A stretch of 64,000 bases of DNA. Origin: Sphingobacterium sp. SGR-19. Its GTDB lineage: Bacteria > Bacteroidota > Bacteroidia > Sphingobacteriales > Sphingobacteriaceae. Of this stretch, positions 25,507-34,121 are shown one piece after another. The translations under genes and the position numbers were made by a program. Under the pieces are notes generated by a model. The model did no database searches. It was not told the DNA's origin and saw only the letters and a list, made by a program, of their open reading frames with translations. Numbering within the stretch: the stretch's first letter is position 1; each line of letters starts with the position of its first letter. The stretch covers positions 434,001 through 498,000 of the forward strand of contig NZ_JAAKGS010000002.1 of the NCBI RefSeq assembly GCF_011043555.1. Direction: 5' to 3'.

Positions 25507-26063
25507 TGGATAAAAATTTTGATAAGTCGGTTTATGTTTTTGAAATCGACGATGTACTATATCCTAAACGGGATTATTTGTTGCAGGTATATTATTTGTT
25601 TTCCAATTTTGTGGAATATACAGAAGGACGCCCTCTCGCAACGGAGATTGTACATTTTATGAAGCGAACTTTAGAAATAGCAGACGAAAGCGTCGTGTTG
25701 CCGAAAACGGTAGCGCACTTTGAATTAAGTGAGAAGTACCATGAAAATTTTGAAAGGCTGAAGGCCAATGCCCATTTGCCACTGAAGCTTATTTTAAAAG
25801 ACAATATCAAAACATTATTGCTATCTTTATTCGAGAGGGGTAAGAAAGTTGGGATACTGACCGACGGAAACCCCGTAGAGCAACTGAATAAACTGAAACA
25901 CATAGATTGGCAAGAATTAACCGAATTTTTACCGTCGTTAAAGGTGTTTTTTATACGCGAATTGGAGTTTCGTAGTATGGAGCCTATTGATTATCTTGTA
26001 GAGGAGTATAATGTACCGGCGGATGAAATACAAGTCATCGCGGGAAATGAATCAGGATTTTGA
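25503..26063 (+). CDS. HAD-superfamily protein lacking catalytic residues
   Basis: The 186-residue protein has the HAD layout: motif I near the N-terminus, a helical cap, VGILTDGNPVEQLNKL as motif II, and VPADEIQVIAGNESGF near the end. The key residues are replaced. Motif I is FEIDDVLYP where the family has DxDxT, so the nucleophilic Asp is Glu. The motif III Lys (usually KP) is not present in RSMEPIDYL. The motif IV acidic pair is GNE. It should therefore be a binding pseudoenzyme or use altered chemistry. It overlaps the previous gene by 4 nt, suggesting a complex. Confidence 0.65.
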   Translation: MMDKNFDKSVYVFEIDDVLYPKRDYLLQVYYLFSNFVEYTEGRPLATEIVHFMKRTLEIADESVVLPKTVAHFELSEKYHENFERLKANAHLPLKLILKDNIKTLLLSLFERGKKVGILTDGNPVEQLNKLKHIDWQELTEFLPSLKVFFIRELEFRSMEPIDYLVEEYNVPADEIQVIAGNESGF

Positions 26064-26094
26064 TAGTTTGTTTTACTAATAAATACACATTGGC

Positions 26095-27102
26095 ATGAAG
26101 AAAAAGCCTACAACGATAAAGGAAATTGCGCGTAAATTGAAAATATCACCCTCCACCGTTTCACGGGCGTTAAATGATCATCCGAGTATAGGCTTGGTCA
26201 CGACTATGCGAGTAAAAAAGATTGCTGAAGAATTGAATTATGAACCTAACCAGACCGCTATTTTTTTTAAGCAACGGCGGACATTTACAATTGGTGTTGT
26301 TCTTCCCAGTCTTTCCGAGCCCTTCTTTTCCTCCGCGATAAGCGAAATCGAAAAGGTGGCAGGAGAACGCGACTATACGGTGCTCATGGGGCAATCACAT
26401 GACGATGCGGAGCGCGAATTGAAGATTCTCCAAACGTTCAAGAAGCATCGGGTGGACGGAATCTTAATGTCCTTGGGGAAAAACACGGAAGATTTGAGTT
26501 TTGTCGAGATGTTGAACGACGCTGAAGTTCCTATTGTTTTTTTCGATTGTGTCCCAAAAATTGAAGGAGTGAATAAAGTATATAGTGATCTTTCTACGGG
26601 TATGCGTGAAGCAATCCAGGCATTTGCTTCGATAGGACATCAAAATATTGCACTGATCAATGGACCGGAAAATTTATTGGCGTCACAGGAGCGGGTAGAA
26701 GCCTATAAGGCAGCGTTGGAAAGTGAAGAACTAGAATACAATGAACGTTATGTCGTCCATACCGATTTGACGGAACAAGGAAATACCGAGGCAATAGACA
26801 AATTATTGGCTTTACCCCAGCGTCCATCGGCGATCGTGTCTTTTAATGATTTTGTCACATTGGATGTGATGAAATATGTGCGACAGAGGGGATTGGTACA
26901 AAAGAAAGATATTTTCTTTATCAGCTACGCAAACTATCCGCTCTGGAAATATATGGAAAATCCGCCGATGGGAAGTATAGAACAATACCCCGACCAACAA
27001 GCACGTAAAGCGGCTGAAATTCTATTTAAACATATTGGTGCCAATGACACTGAAGTAGCATTGGAAACAGTGGTTTTTGAATCAAAACTGGTACTAAAAT
27101 AA
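26095..27102 (+). CDS. LacI-family transcriptional regulator
   Basis: The 335-residue protein has an N-terminal LacI helix-turn-helix (TIKEIARKLKISPSTVSRAL, 7-26), the hinge helix (about 48-60), then a periplasmic-binding-protein-like sensor domain (TIGVVLPSLSEPFF about 66-79, VPIVFFDCVP near 150, IGHQNIALINGP). It lies 31 nt after the HAD-like gene and may be co-transcribed with it. Neither its ligand nor its operator is evident, and no sugar-use genes are near. Confidence 0.88.
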   Translation: MKKKPTTIKEIARKLKISPSTVSRALNDHPSIGLVTTMRVKKIAEELNYEPNQTAIFFKQRRTFTIGVVLPSLSEPFFSSAISEIEKVAGERDYTVLMGQSHDDAERELKILQTFKKHRVDGILMSLGKNTEDLSFVEMLNDAEVPIVFFDCVPKIEGVNKVYSDLSTGMREAIQAFASIGHQNIALINGPENLLASQERVEAYKAALESEELEYNERYVVHTDLTEQGNTEAIDKLLALPQRPSAIVSFNDFVTLDVMKYVRQRGLVQKKDIFFISYANYPLWKYMENPPMGSIEQYPDQQARKAAEILFKHIGANDTEVALETVVFESKLVLK

Positions 27103-27103
27103 T

Positions 27104-27129
27104 AAGAGCGAGACACATGCCTCGCTCTT
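27104..27129. terminator. bidirectional terminator between lacI-type gene and lpd
   Basis: AAGAGCGAG / CTCGCTCTT around an 8-nt loop, between two convergent genes, with A/T-rich flanks on both sides. Confidence 0.65.
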
Positions 27130-27134
27130 TATAA

Positions 27135-28523
27135 TTATAAATGAATTACTTCATCGTAAGCGGCAGCCGCAGCTTCCATAATGGCTTCACTCATGGTTGG
27201 ATGTGGATGAACGGCTTTGATCATTTCGTGCCCTGTGGTTTCCAGTTTTCTGGCAACAACGATTTCGGCAATCATCTCCGTCACATTGGCTCCAATCATG
27301 TGGGCTCCGAGAAGCTCGCCATATTTAGCATCAAAAATTAACTTGATAAATCCGTCTTTCGCTCCCGCTGCGGACGCTTTACCTGAAGCGGAGAACGGGA
27401 ACTTACCTACTTTAAGTTCATATCCAGCGTCTTTAGCAGCTTTCTCGGTGTAACCGACGGAAGCAATTTCTGGCGAACAATAGGTACATCCAGGAATATT
27501 ATTGTAATCAATAGGTTCGACATGTAGACCTTTAATTTTCTCTACACAAGTTATCCCCTCGGCAGAAGCAACGTGTGCTAAAGCCTGACCTTTTACGATA
27601 TCACCGATGGCATAGACACCTTCTACGTTTGTTTTATAGAAATCGTCCACTACAATTCGGCCCTTATCCGTTTTTACGCCAACTTCTTCTAAGCCTAAGT
27701 TTTCGATATTTGGTGTGATACCTACAGCAGAAAGTACAACTTCTGCTTCGATAGTTTCCGTGCCTTTTGCTGTTTTAATGGAAACTTTCGATAGGTCACC
27801 TTTAGTATCTACGGATTGTACCTCGGATTTGACCATGATATCGATACCTGCTTTTTTAAGAGATTTTTCCAATTGCTTGGAAACTTCTTCATCTTCTACA
27901 GGTACAATTCTGTCCATAAATTCAACAATAGTCACTTTTGTGCCAACAGCGTTATAAAAATAGGCAAACTCCACACCAATAGCGCCAGACCCGACAACGA
28001 CGAGTGATTTAGGTTGCTTAGGAAGGTTCATCGCTTGACGATAGCCGATGATCTTCTTGCCATCCTGAGGCAAGTTAGGTAATTCGCGCGAACGGGCACC
28101 TGTCGCCAGTATCGTATGTTTAGCAGTGTATTCTTTGGTCGAACCATCAGCACCTTTCACCTCTATCTTACCGCCTTTTTTAATTTTAGCCGTACCCATA
28201 ATGACATCAACCTTGTTCTTTTTCATTAAGAACTGAATACCTTTGCTCATGCCATCAGCGACGCCACGGCTTCTCTTTACAATGGCAGAAAAGTCAGCTT
28301 CTCCACCTTGAACTTTGATTCCGTATTCTTCGGCGTGGTTTAAATATTCAAATACCTGTGCACTTTTCAATAAAGCTTTCGTCGGGATACAGCCCCAGTT
28401 TAAGCAGATGCCGCCTAATGCTTCGCGTTCCACAATGGCTGTTTTAAAGCCTAACTGAGATGCGCGGATGGCAGCAACATATCCTCCTGGACCACTACCG
28501 ATTACTATGATGTCGTAGTTCAT
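27135..28523 (-). CDS. dihydrolipoyl dehydrogenase (first copy)
   Basis: The 462-residue flavoenzyme reoxidises dihydrolipoamide of 2-oxoacid dehydrogenase complexes. FAD-binding GSGPGGYVAAIRA (8-20), redox disulfide CLNWGCIPTK (about 40-49), NAD-binding VVGSGAIGVEFAYF (about 177-190) and the C-terminal HPHPTMSEA active base are all present. It differs from the second copy at 29537 mainly around the disulfide (W instead of V) and by domain-wide divergence. No E1/E2 genes adjoin it, so the complexes served cannot be assigned. Confidence 0.92.
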   Translation of the reverse strand: MNYDIIVIGSGPGGYVAAIRASQLGFKTAIVEREALGGICLNWGCIPTKALLKSAQVFEYLNHAEEYGIKVQGGEADFSAIVKRSRGVADGMSKGIQFLMKKNKVDVIMGTAKIKKGGKIEVKGADGSTKEYTAKHTILATGARSRELPNLPQDGKKIIGYRQAMNLPKQPKSLVVVGSGAIGVEFAYFYNAVGTKVTIVEFMDRIVPVEDEEVSKQLEKSLKKAGIDIMVKSEVQSVDTKGDLSKVSIKTAKGTETIEAEVVLSAVGITPNIENLGLEEVGVKTDKGRIVVDDFYKTNVEGVYAIGDIVKGQALAHVASAEGITCVEKIKGLHVEPIDYNNIPGCTYCSPEIASVGYTEKAAKDAGYELKVGKFPFSASGKASAAGAKDGFIKLIFDAKYGELLGAHMIGANVTEMIAEIVVARKLETTGHEMIKAVHPHPTMSEAIMEAAAAAYDEVIHL

Positions 28524-28769
28524 AATGTGTATTTGTTTTTAAGCGTATTTACCGTACAATGGGTATTCTGAGTACGCATTTAATTTAAATGTTTTGTAGT
28601 AAAAGACTTTGTTCGCATATGAACGTTCCAAAAATACATATTTTTTTCATCTTGTTCCATACAAATGCCATATTCTTGATCACATGTCAGCATTTGGTCA
28701 ATAGATGATTAAAATACTTCGCTATTGGACTTTAGAACGTATGTTTGCGGAAACTTTTAATCGATCATT

Positions 28770-29075
28770 ATGCTACGTATTTTTCAGCAAATTGCATTGT
28801 GGGAGGCTATCTCCACTGTTATACTTTTCTTCATCGCTATGCCCTTGAAATATCTGGCAGATATTCCGGAGGCCGTTCGTATTGCCGGCTCAATTCATGG
28901 TTTTTTAGTCGTACTGTTTGTTATTCTGCTGGTTATGTGCTGGAACGAATATAAATGGCCCGCTAGCCGCGTGGTAAAATACTTTTTGGCTTCCTTAATA
29001 CCTATTGTATCCTTTTGGGTAGAGCGGGATGTTAAACGTCAGATTCACGCACAAAAGACGACCGATACACTTTAG
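28770..29075 (+). CDS. DUF3817 family membrane protein
   Basis: The 101-residue protein has three predicted transmembrane segments: ISTVILFFIAMPLKYL (14-29), SIHGFLVVLFVILLVM (about 40-55) and FLASLIPIVSFWV. It starts with LWEAISTVILFFI, the usual start of DUF3817 proteins (YdzA-like), whose function is unknown. A candidate -7 box TATGTTTG (28740-28747) lies 22 nt before the ATG. Confidence 0.75.
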   Translation: MLRIFQQIALWEAISTVILFFIAMPLKYLADIPEAVRIAGSIHGFLVVLFVILLVMCWNEYKWPASRVVKYFLASLIPIVSFWVERDVKRQIHAQKTTDTL

Positions 29076-29077
29076 CC

Positions 29078-29482
29078 TTATTGCTTGTCCGGAAAGGAGT
29101 CGATGCTCATGTAGGCATAAGTGATCTCTGTCTTTCCATGGGGTACAGGATTGCCGTCTTTGTCCAGATTGACGAATACAAGCTTGTCGATCGAAAGTAT
29201 GGTTTTTCGGGTAATCTTGTTGCGCACTTCACACCGCATGGTGATGGATGTTGTGCCGAAATGTGTCGCCGTGATGCCCATTTCTATAATATCGCCCTGC
29301 TTAGCGGAACTTACAAAATTGATCTCGGAAATGTATTTCGTGACAACATGAGGATTGCCTAATTGTACAATTGCATAGATTACGGCCTCTTCATCTATCC
29401 AACTTAACAACCTCCCACCGAACAGAGAGCCATTGGGATTTAGATCTTCGGGTTTTATCCATTTTCTAGTGTGAAAATTCAT
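29078..29482 (-). CDS. acyl-CoA thioesterase (hotdog fold)
   Basis: The 134-residue protein has the hotdog acyl-CoA thioesterase pattern: PEDLNPNGSLFGGRLLSWID (about 11-30) with the conserved N and G residues, then FVSSAKQGDIIEMGITATHFGTTSI. It is a single hotdog domain, so it should act as an oligomer on acyl-CoA in the cytoplasm. A second, longer thioesterase lies at 59695. The gene lies downstream of the second lpd copy, past a terminator hairpin. Confidence 0.85.
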   Translation of the reverse strand: MNFHTRKWIKPEDLNPNGSLFGGRLLSWIDEEAVIYAIVQLGNPHVVTKYISEINFVSSAKQGDIIEMGITATHFGTTSITMRCEVRNKITRKTILSIDKLVFVNLDKDGNPVPHGKTEITYAYMSIDSFPDKQ

Positions 29483-29501
29483 AATGTCAATGATTAATTA
29501 A

Positions 29502-29530
29502 AAAAGGCAAGATAATCGATCTTGCCTTTT
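29502..29530 (-). terminator. terminator of second lpd gene
   Basis: AAAAGGCAAGAT / ATCTTGCCTTTT, 12-bp stem with a 5-nt loop, flanked by A/T tracts; 6 nt past the lpd stop codon on the minus strand. Confidence 0.7.
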
Positions 29531-29536
29531 AATTAT

Positions 29537-30943
29537 TTAAGCGTGAATTGCTCTATTTGCTGTCGCAGCCAATGCTGCTTCTTTTATTGCTTCCGTAAAT
29601 GTCGGGTGCGCGTGGCATATTCTGCCGATATCCTCAGCCGACGCCCGGTACTCCATGGCGACAACGGCTTCCGCGATCATATCGGCTGCACGTGGGCCGA
29701 TCATGTGTACACCTAATACCTCATCGGTTTCGGCATCCGCCAAAACTTTAATAAAACCGTCGGTATCTCCAGAAGCTTTAGCACGTCCAGATGCTTTAAA
29801 AGAAAACGAACCTGCTTTATATTTTACGCCTGTTTCTTTCAATTCTTCTTCCGTTTTTCCAACAGAAGCTACTTCAGGCCAAGTATATACCACCCCTGGG
29901 ATGAGATTGTAGTCGATGTGCGGTTTTTGTCCAACAATTCGTTCAGCTACGTAAATACCTTCGTCTTCCGCCTTATGGGCAAGCATGGCACCTTTTATGA
30001 CATCGCCGATTGCATAAATACCTTCCACGGATGTTTCCAGGTGCTCATTAACGGGAATTTTGTTTCCTCGTTCTTCGGTTTTGATTCCAATATTGTCTAA
30101 CCCAAGGCCTTCTGTATAGGCAGTTCTTCCGACTGCAACAATACAGTAGTCACCCTCCAAGGAAACAGCCTCACCTTTTTGATTTTCCGCAGTTACCGTT
30201 ACTTTTTTACCTTTCGCAGTAGCACCGGTCACTTTGTGACCTAAGAAAAATTCCATACCTAGATTTTTCTTTAGCACACGTTGTAGTTCCTTCCCTAAAC
30301 CGGCGTCCATGGTGCCGATGATAGATTTAGCAAATTCCACAACCGATACCTTCGCGCCAAGTCGTGCATAAACAGACCCCAATTCTAAGCCAATTACACC
30401 ACCGCCGATGACAATAAGATGCTTAGGCACTTCTTGAAGGTTTAAGGCTTCCGTAGAAGTGATGATCCTTTTTTTGTCAATTGGTAAAAATGGGAGCGTC
30501 GTAGGTTTTGAACCTGTGGCAATAATGACGTTTTTTGCTTTCAGCTCTTCCGTGCTGCCGTCTTTTTTAGTGACCTTAATCGTGTTTTTATCGATGAAAG
30601 ACCCTACACCTTCGTAAGTGTCTATTTTGTTTTTCTTAAAAAGAAACGTAATACCGGCCGTATTTTGCGAGATAACCTCATTTTTACGCTCCATCATCTT
30701 TTTCACGTCGATTTGGAGGTTAGATAAACCTATTCCGTGTGCTTCAAAATTGTGTGCTGCATTGTGGTAATGCTCTGAGCTATCCAATAATGCTTTGGAA
30801 GGGATACAGCCTACATTTAAACAGGTTCCTCCAAAAGTGCTATATTTCTCGATTACAGCCGTTTTTAGTCCAAGCTGGGCACAGCGAATAGCGCCAACAT
30901 ATCCACCGGGGCCGCTTCCTATAACGATTACGTCGTATTGCAT
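29537..30943 (-). CDS. lpdA: dihydrolipoyl dehydrogenase (second copy)
   Basis: The 468-residue protein is the canonical form. FAD motif GSGPGGYVGAIRC is at 8-20, redox disulfide CLNVGCIPSKALL at about 40-52, NAD motif VIGGGVIGLELGSVY at about 181-195, and the catalytic base region CHAHPTFTEA near the C-terminus. It is the E3 of pyruvate, 2-oxoglutarate and branched-chain dehydrogenase complexes and of glycine cleavage. The presence of two lpd genes within 4 kb suggests division between complexes. Confidence 0.93.
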   Translation of the reverse strand: MQYDVIVIGSGPGGYVGAIRCAQLGLKTAVIEKYSTFGGTCLNVGCIPSKALLDSSEHYHNAAHNFEAHGIGLSNLQIDVKKMMERKNEVISQNTAGITFLFKKNKIDTYEGVGSFIDKNTIKVTKKDGSTEELKAKNVIIATGSKPTTLPFLPIDKKRIITSTEALNLQEVPKHLIVIGGGVIGLELGSVYARLGAKVSVVEFAKSIIGTMDAGLGKELQRVLKKNLGMEFFLGHKVTGATAKGKKVTVTAENQKGEAVSLEGDYCIVAVGRTAYTEGLGLDNIGIKTEERGNKIPVNEHLETSVEGIYAIGDVIKGAMLAHKAEDEGIYVAERIVGQKPHIDYNLIPGVVYTWPEVASVGKTEEELKETGVKYKAGSFSFKASGRAKASGDTDGFIKVLADAETDEVLGVHMIGPRAADMIAEAVVAMEYRASAEDIGRICHAHPTFTEAIKEAALAATANRAIHA

Positions 30944-31022
30944 AAAAATAGTATTGTAGTTTTCGGCCTCAAAGTTAACGATTTAAATAAATTTAATTGT
31001 ATTTAATGCGTAAAATAAAAAA

Positions 31023-31043
31023 GCGCTTATCCAAGATAAGCGC
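31023..31043 (-). terminator. terminator of azurin gene
   Basis: GCGCTTATC / GATAAGCGC with a 3-nt loop, then TTTTTTATTTTA on the minus strand, downstream of the azurin stop codon. Confidence 0.7.
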
Positions 31044-31074
31044 CTTTTGTAAAGCTGTTTTAAGAACTATCTTA

Positions 31075-31611
31075 TTATTCAGCAACGATTTTACCTTGCA
31101 TTACGCCGAAATGTCCTGGGAAACTACAAATGTAGGTATAAACACCCTTTTCCAAGGTAAACGTAATGGTATCTTCTTCCCCTGGTCCTAATAATCTTGT
31201 GTGTGCAACGACAGAGCTTAAAGATGTTTTAGGAATATAGTCATTATCAGCAGCAGCAACAGCTTCTCCGCCGAACGTAGCAACATCTACACCCGGAGCC
31301 AATACAACGAAGTTGTGCCCCATAGATTCTTTAGGTAATTCACCCACGTTTTTTAACGTCAGTTCAACTTCTTCACCAGCTTTCACACGTAAAAGCTCCT
31401 TGTCAAACTTCATTTGGTCGTTGCCTTCGACGACAAGTTTATTGGATAGTTCCACGTTTTCAATACCTGGAACAGTTTCTGTTGTTGCACTTCCCGAGCC
31501 AGTTGTGGTTGTTTCTTCTGTTGTAGTCGACGTGTTTTTATTTTCTGAACCACCGCAAGCCGCAAACGACAATGCGATCGCGATCGCTGGAAAAACAAAT
31601 AATCTTTTCAT
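31075..31611 (-). CDS. lipoprotein azurin-type cupredoxin
   Basis: The 178-residue protein has a lipobox ending at Cys19 (SFAAC) and a Ser/Thr/Glu-rich tether (about 22-46). The cupredoxin domain has type-1 copper ligands His99 (MGHNF), Cys162 (YICSFPGH), His167 and Met171 (VMQG). It is a small blue-copper electron carrier anchored to the envelope, likely feeding a terminal oxidase or reductase. It stands alone between the second lpd and the two-component cluster. A -7-like TAACTTTC lies just before the ATG. Confidence 0.92.
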   Translation of the reverse strand: MKRLFVFPAIAIALSFAACGGSENKNTSTTTEETTTTGSGSATTETVPGIENVELSNKLVVEGNDQMKFDKELLRVKAGEEVELTLKNVGELPKESMGHNFVVLAPGVDVATFGGEAVAAADNDYIPKTSLSSVVAHTRLLGPGEEDTITFTLEKGVYTYICSFPGHFGVMQGKIVAE

Positions 31612-31689
31612 TTTAAAGAAAGTTAAATATAAATTATATGTGTGTATGCTTTAAGCAAATTTAGCTAATATTATTTTATAATCAAGGTA

Positions 31690-33294
31690 TCATCCCCTTT
31701 TTGAAATAAGTTTGTCAATTTTATGATATAAATCTATAGGATCAAAAGGTTTCCCAATTACACTATCTGCTCCCGCTTTATATGCGGCATCTTGTTCGTG
31801 TTGCAATACCGATGCAGAAATAGTGATGATAGGGGTATAAGCTTTCTTCAGATTAGGATGTGTTTTGATCTCTTGTATCGCTTGGAATCCTGACATGACG
31901 GGCATGTGCGTGTCCATCATAATAAGGTCATAGTCGCGTTCATTGACATATTCTAGGGCTATTTTTCCATTTTTTGCAAGATCGACCTTGCAACCCCAAG
32001 ATTTAAGGATGTGTAGGAGCATAAAACTGTTTAGCTCGTTGTCTTCTGCTACTAGGATTCGCACATTATCAAATTTATGCAGCAATGAAGTGGTTTTTGT
32101 ATCTCGTGTTTCTTCTTGTCTAAAATCGTCTACTTTTTCGAAAGTGGCTTGGAAAGAAAATTCGGAGCCTTTTCCATATGTGCTTTTTGCTTCGATTTTT
32201 CCATGTAGCAAGTCTGCCAATTTCTTTACAATAGCAAGTCCCAGACCCGTTCCACCATATTTTTTCGTTATGCTGTCGTCTCCCTGTTCGAAAGCCAGAA
32301 ATATCTTGTCAATTGCTTCCGGTTTGATACCTATTCCCGTATCGGTCACTGTAAACTTAATCGTATAATGTAGGTTCAGTTGTTCGACTACACTTGCTTT
32401 CAACGTGATTTTGCCCTCTTCGGTAAATTTCAGGGCATTGGATATAAAGTTGTTTATAATTTGTTGTATACGGATAGGTGAGCTTTTTATATATTCCGGT
32501 AATTGTGGGTCAATATCCGTCTCGAAGGCGAGACTTTTATCGAGTGCTTTTATTTTAAAGAAGTTATTGATGTCCATCAATTTTTGATGGATGGAAAAAT
32601 TCTCATATTCTATTTTCATCATGCCAGAATCTATCTTGGATATGTCCAGGATGTCATTAATGATTAATAAAAGTGAGTTTGAAGCACTGTCTAGCCGATT
32701 GATCCAGTCGCGTTGTTCGTTGCTAAGTTGTGTATTTCGGAGGATGTGTATAATACCGACAATGCCGTTAATTGGCGTTCTGATTTCGTGGCTCATGTTA
32801 GCGAGGAAGCTTTCTTTTGATCGACTAGCTTCTTCTGCTTCTTCTTTTGCAAGGATGAGTTGTCTTTGCGATTCTTCCAACGCAACGTTCTTCTGTTTGA
32901 TTTCCTCTTGTATGTGAATTTGCTGGACAAAAGAGGTAACTTTTGCTACCGTGATTTCTGGGTTGAGGGGTTTGTAGAGGTAGTCAACCGCTCCGCTTTC
33001 CAATCCTTTCAACAAGTATTTATCTTCTTTGGAAATTGCTGTTACCATGATGGCCATGATATGGTTGGTCTTCGGGTTTGATTTCAGTAGTGAAACAAAC
33101 TCAAAGCCATTTATTTCAGGCATTTGCACATCTACCAAAGCAATCGCGATATCGTTTTTCCAACAGATCTTCAGTGCTTCATTCGGATCAGTTGAGCTGA
33201 TGATGTTGATGTGTTCGACTTCCGAAAGTAATGCAGATAAACTGATGATGTTCTCTTCCTTGTCATCTAAAATGAGAAGATTAACAGGCTTCAT
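31690..33294 (-). CDS. hybrid sensor kinase, receiver-HisKA-HATPase-receiver
   Basis: The 534-residue protein begins with a receiver domain (phosphoryl site Asp55 in ALVDVQMPE), a coiled-coil linker, HisKA with the phosphorylated His169 in MSHEIRTP, then HATPase_c with the N-box INNFISNALKF and the GTGLGL box. A C-terminal receiver (MMDTHMPVMSGF) follows. It has no sensor or membrane segment, so it must take its signal from partners through the first receiver. Its ATG overlaps the CheR stop by 4 nt. It probably acts with the CheR protein and the broken kinase upstream. Confidence 0.9.
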   Translation of the reverse strand: MKPVNLLILDDKEENIISLSALLSEVEHINIISSTDPNEALKICWKNDIAIALVDVQMPEINGFEFVSLLKSNPKTNHIMAIMVTAISKEDKYLLKGLESGAVDYLYKPLNPEITVAKVTSFVQQIHIQEEIKQKNVALEESQRQLILAKEEAEEASRSKESFLANMSHEIRTPINGIVGIIHILRNTQLSNEQRDWINRLDSASNSLLLIINDILDISKIDSGMMKIEYENFSIHQKLMDINNFFKIKALDKSLAFETDIDPQLPEYIKSSPIRIQQIINNFISNALKFTEEGKITLKASVVEQLNLHYTIKFTVTDTGIGIKPEAIDKIFLAFEQGDDSITKKYGGTGLGLAIVKKLADLLHGKIEAKSTYGKGSEFSFQATFEKVDDFRQEETRDTKTTSLLHKFDNVRILVAEDNELNSFMLLHILKSWGCKVDLAKNGKIALEYVNERDYDLIMMDTHMPVMSGFQAIQEIKTHPNLKKAYTPIITISASVLQHEQDAAYKAGADSVIGKPFDPIDLYHKIDKLISKRG

Positions 33295-34121
33295 ATTATT
33301 TTTTGATAAATGTTAAACTTTTTGTTTATCACCTTGAATTTAGACATGATTTCATGATGGAACAATGTTTCTTTTGTGCCAAGACATAAAAAGCCAAACT
33401 TGCTTAAGGATTCGTAAAATAGATGAAATATGCGGTTTTGAAGTTCTAAATCGAAATAAATAAGCACATTCCGACAGGATATGAACTGAAACTCATTAAA
33501 CACATAGTCTGTAGCAAGGTTATGTTGGGAAAAGAGTATGTTCTTCCGAATATCAGTACGGATGATAGCCGCATCATACATGGCTGTGTAATAATCTGAT
33601 AGACTATTGAATGCGCCTGTGGCATTGTAGTTAGCGGTGTATAATTTGATGTTTTTAAGTGGATATATTGCTTTTTTTGCAACTTCGAGCACGATGCTAT
33701 TTACATCCGTACCGTAGATGAAGCTACGATTGTATAAACCCGCCTCCGTCAACATGATAGCTAAGGAATACACCTCTTCTCCCGTGGAACATCCTGCACT
33801 CCATAACTTGAGGCGGGGAAAGGTTTCAAGATAGGGGAAAACGTTGCTACGTAAAGCGTTATAATAGAGCGGATCCCGAAACATCTCCGTTACGTTAACG
33901 GTAATTTCGTTCATTAAATATGTGTGAAAACCTTCCACATTGATAATAGCATTTTTCAAATCTACGACATCCATCTGCTCTATATCCATCACACGCTGGA
34001 TACGGCGTTTTAGTGAAGATTTACTATAACCCATTAAATTAAAACCAGAGACTTTACCCACTAACTCTACAATGTCCTGAAGTTCCTGAAAACTGATGTG
34101 GGTGGATGTTAACTTAGCCAT
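33291..34121 (-). CDS. CheR-type protein-glutamate methyltransferase
   Basis: The 276-residue protein has the CheR N-terminal helical domain (about 1-70) and the SAM-binding domain with LWSAGCSTGEEVYSLAIML (about 107-125), FISCRNVLIYFD (about 213-224) and LFLGTKETL-like end. It methylates glutamate residues in receptor or signalling proteins. In the Bacteroidota context, the CheB partner is missing from the neighbourhood. The gene overlaps both neighbours (13 nt with the receiver part of the broken kinase, 4 nt with the downstream kinase), marking a tight operon. Confidence 0.88.
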   Translation of the reverse strand: MAKLTSTHISFQELQDIVELVGKVSGFNLMGYSKSSLKRRIQRVMDIEQMDVVDLKNAIINVEGFHTYLMNEITVNVTEMFRDPLYYNALRSNVFPYLETFPRLKLWSAGCSTGEEVYSLAIMLTEAGLYNRSFIYGTDVNSIVLEVAKKAIYPLKNIKLYTANYNATGAFNSLSDYYTAMYDAAIIRTDIRKNILFSQHNLATDYVFNEFQFISCRNVLIYFDLELQNRIFHLFYESLSKFGFLCLGTKETLFHHEIMSKFKVINKKFNIYQKII

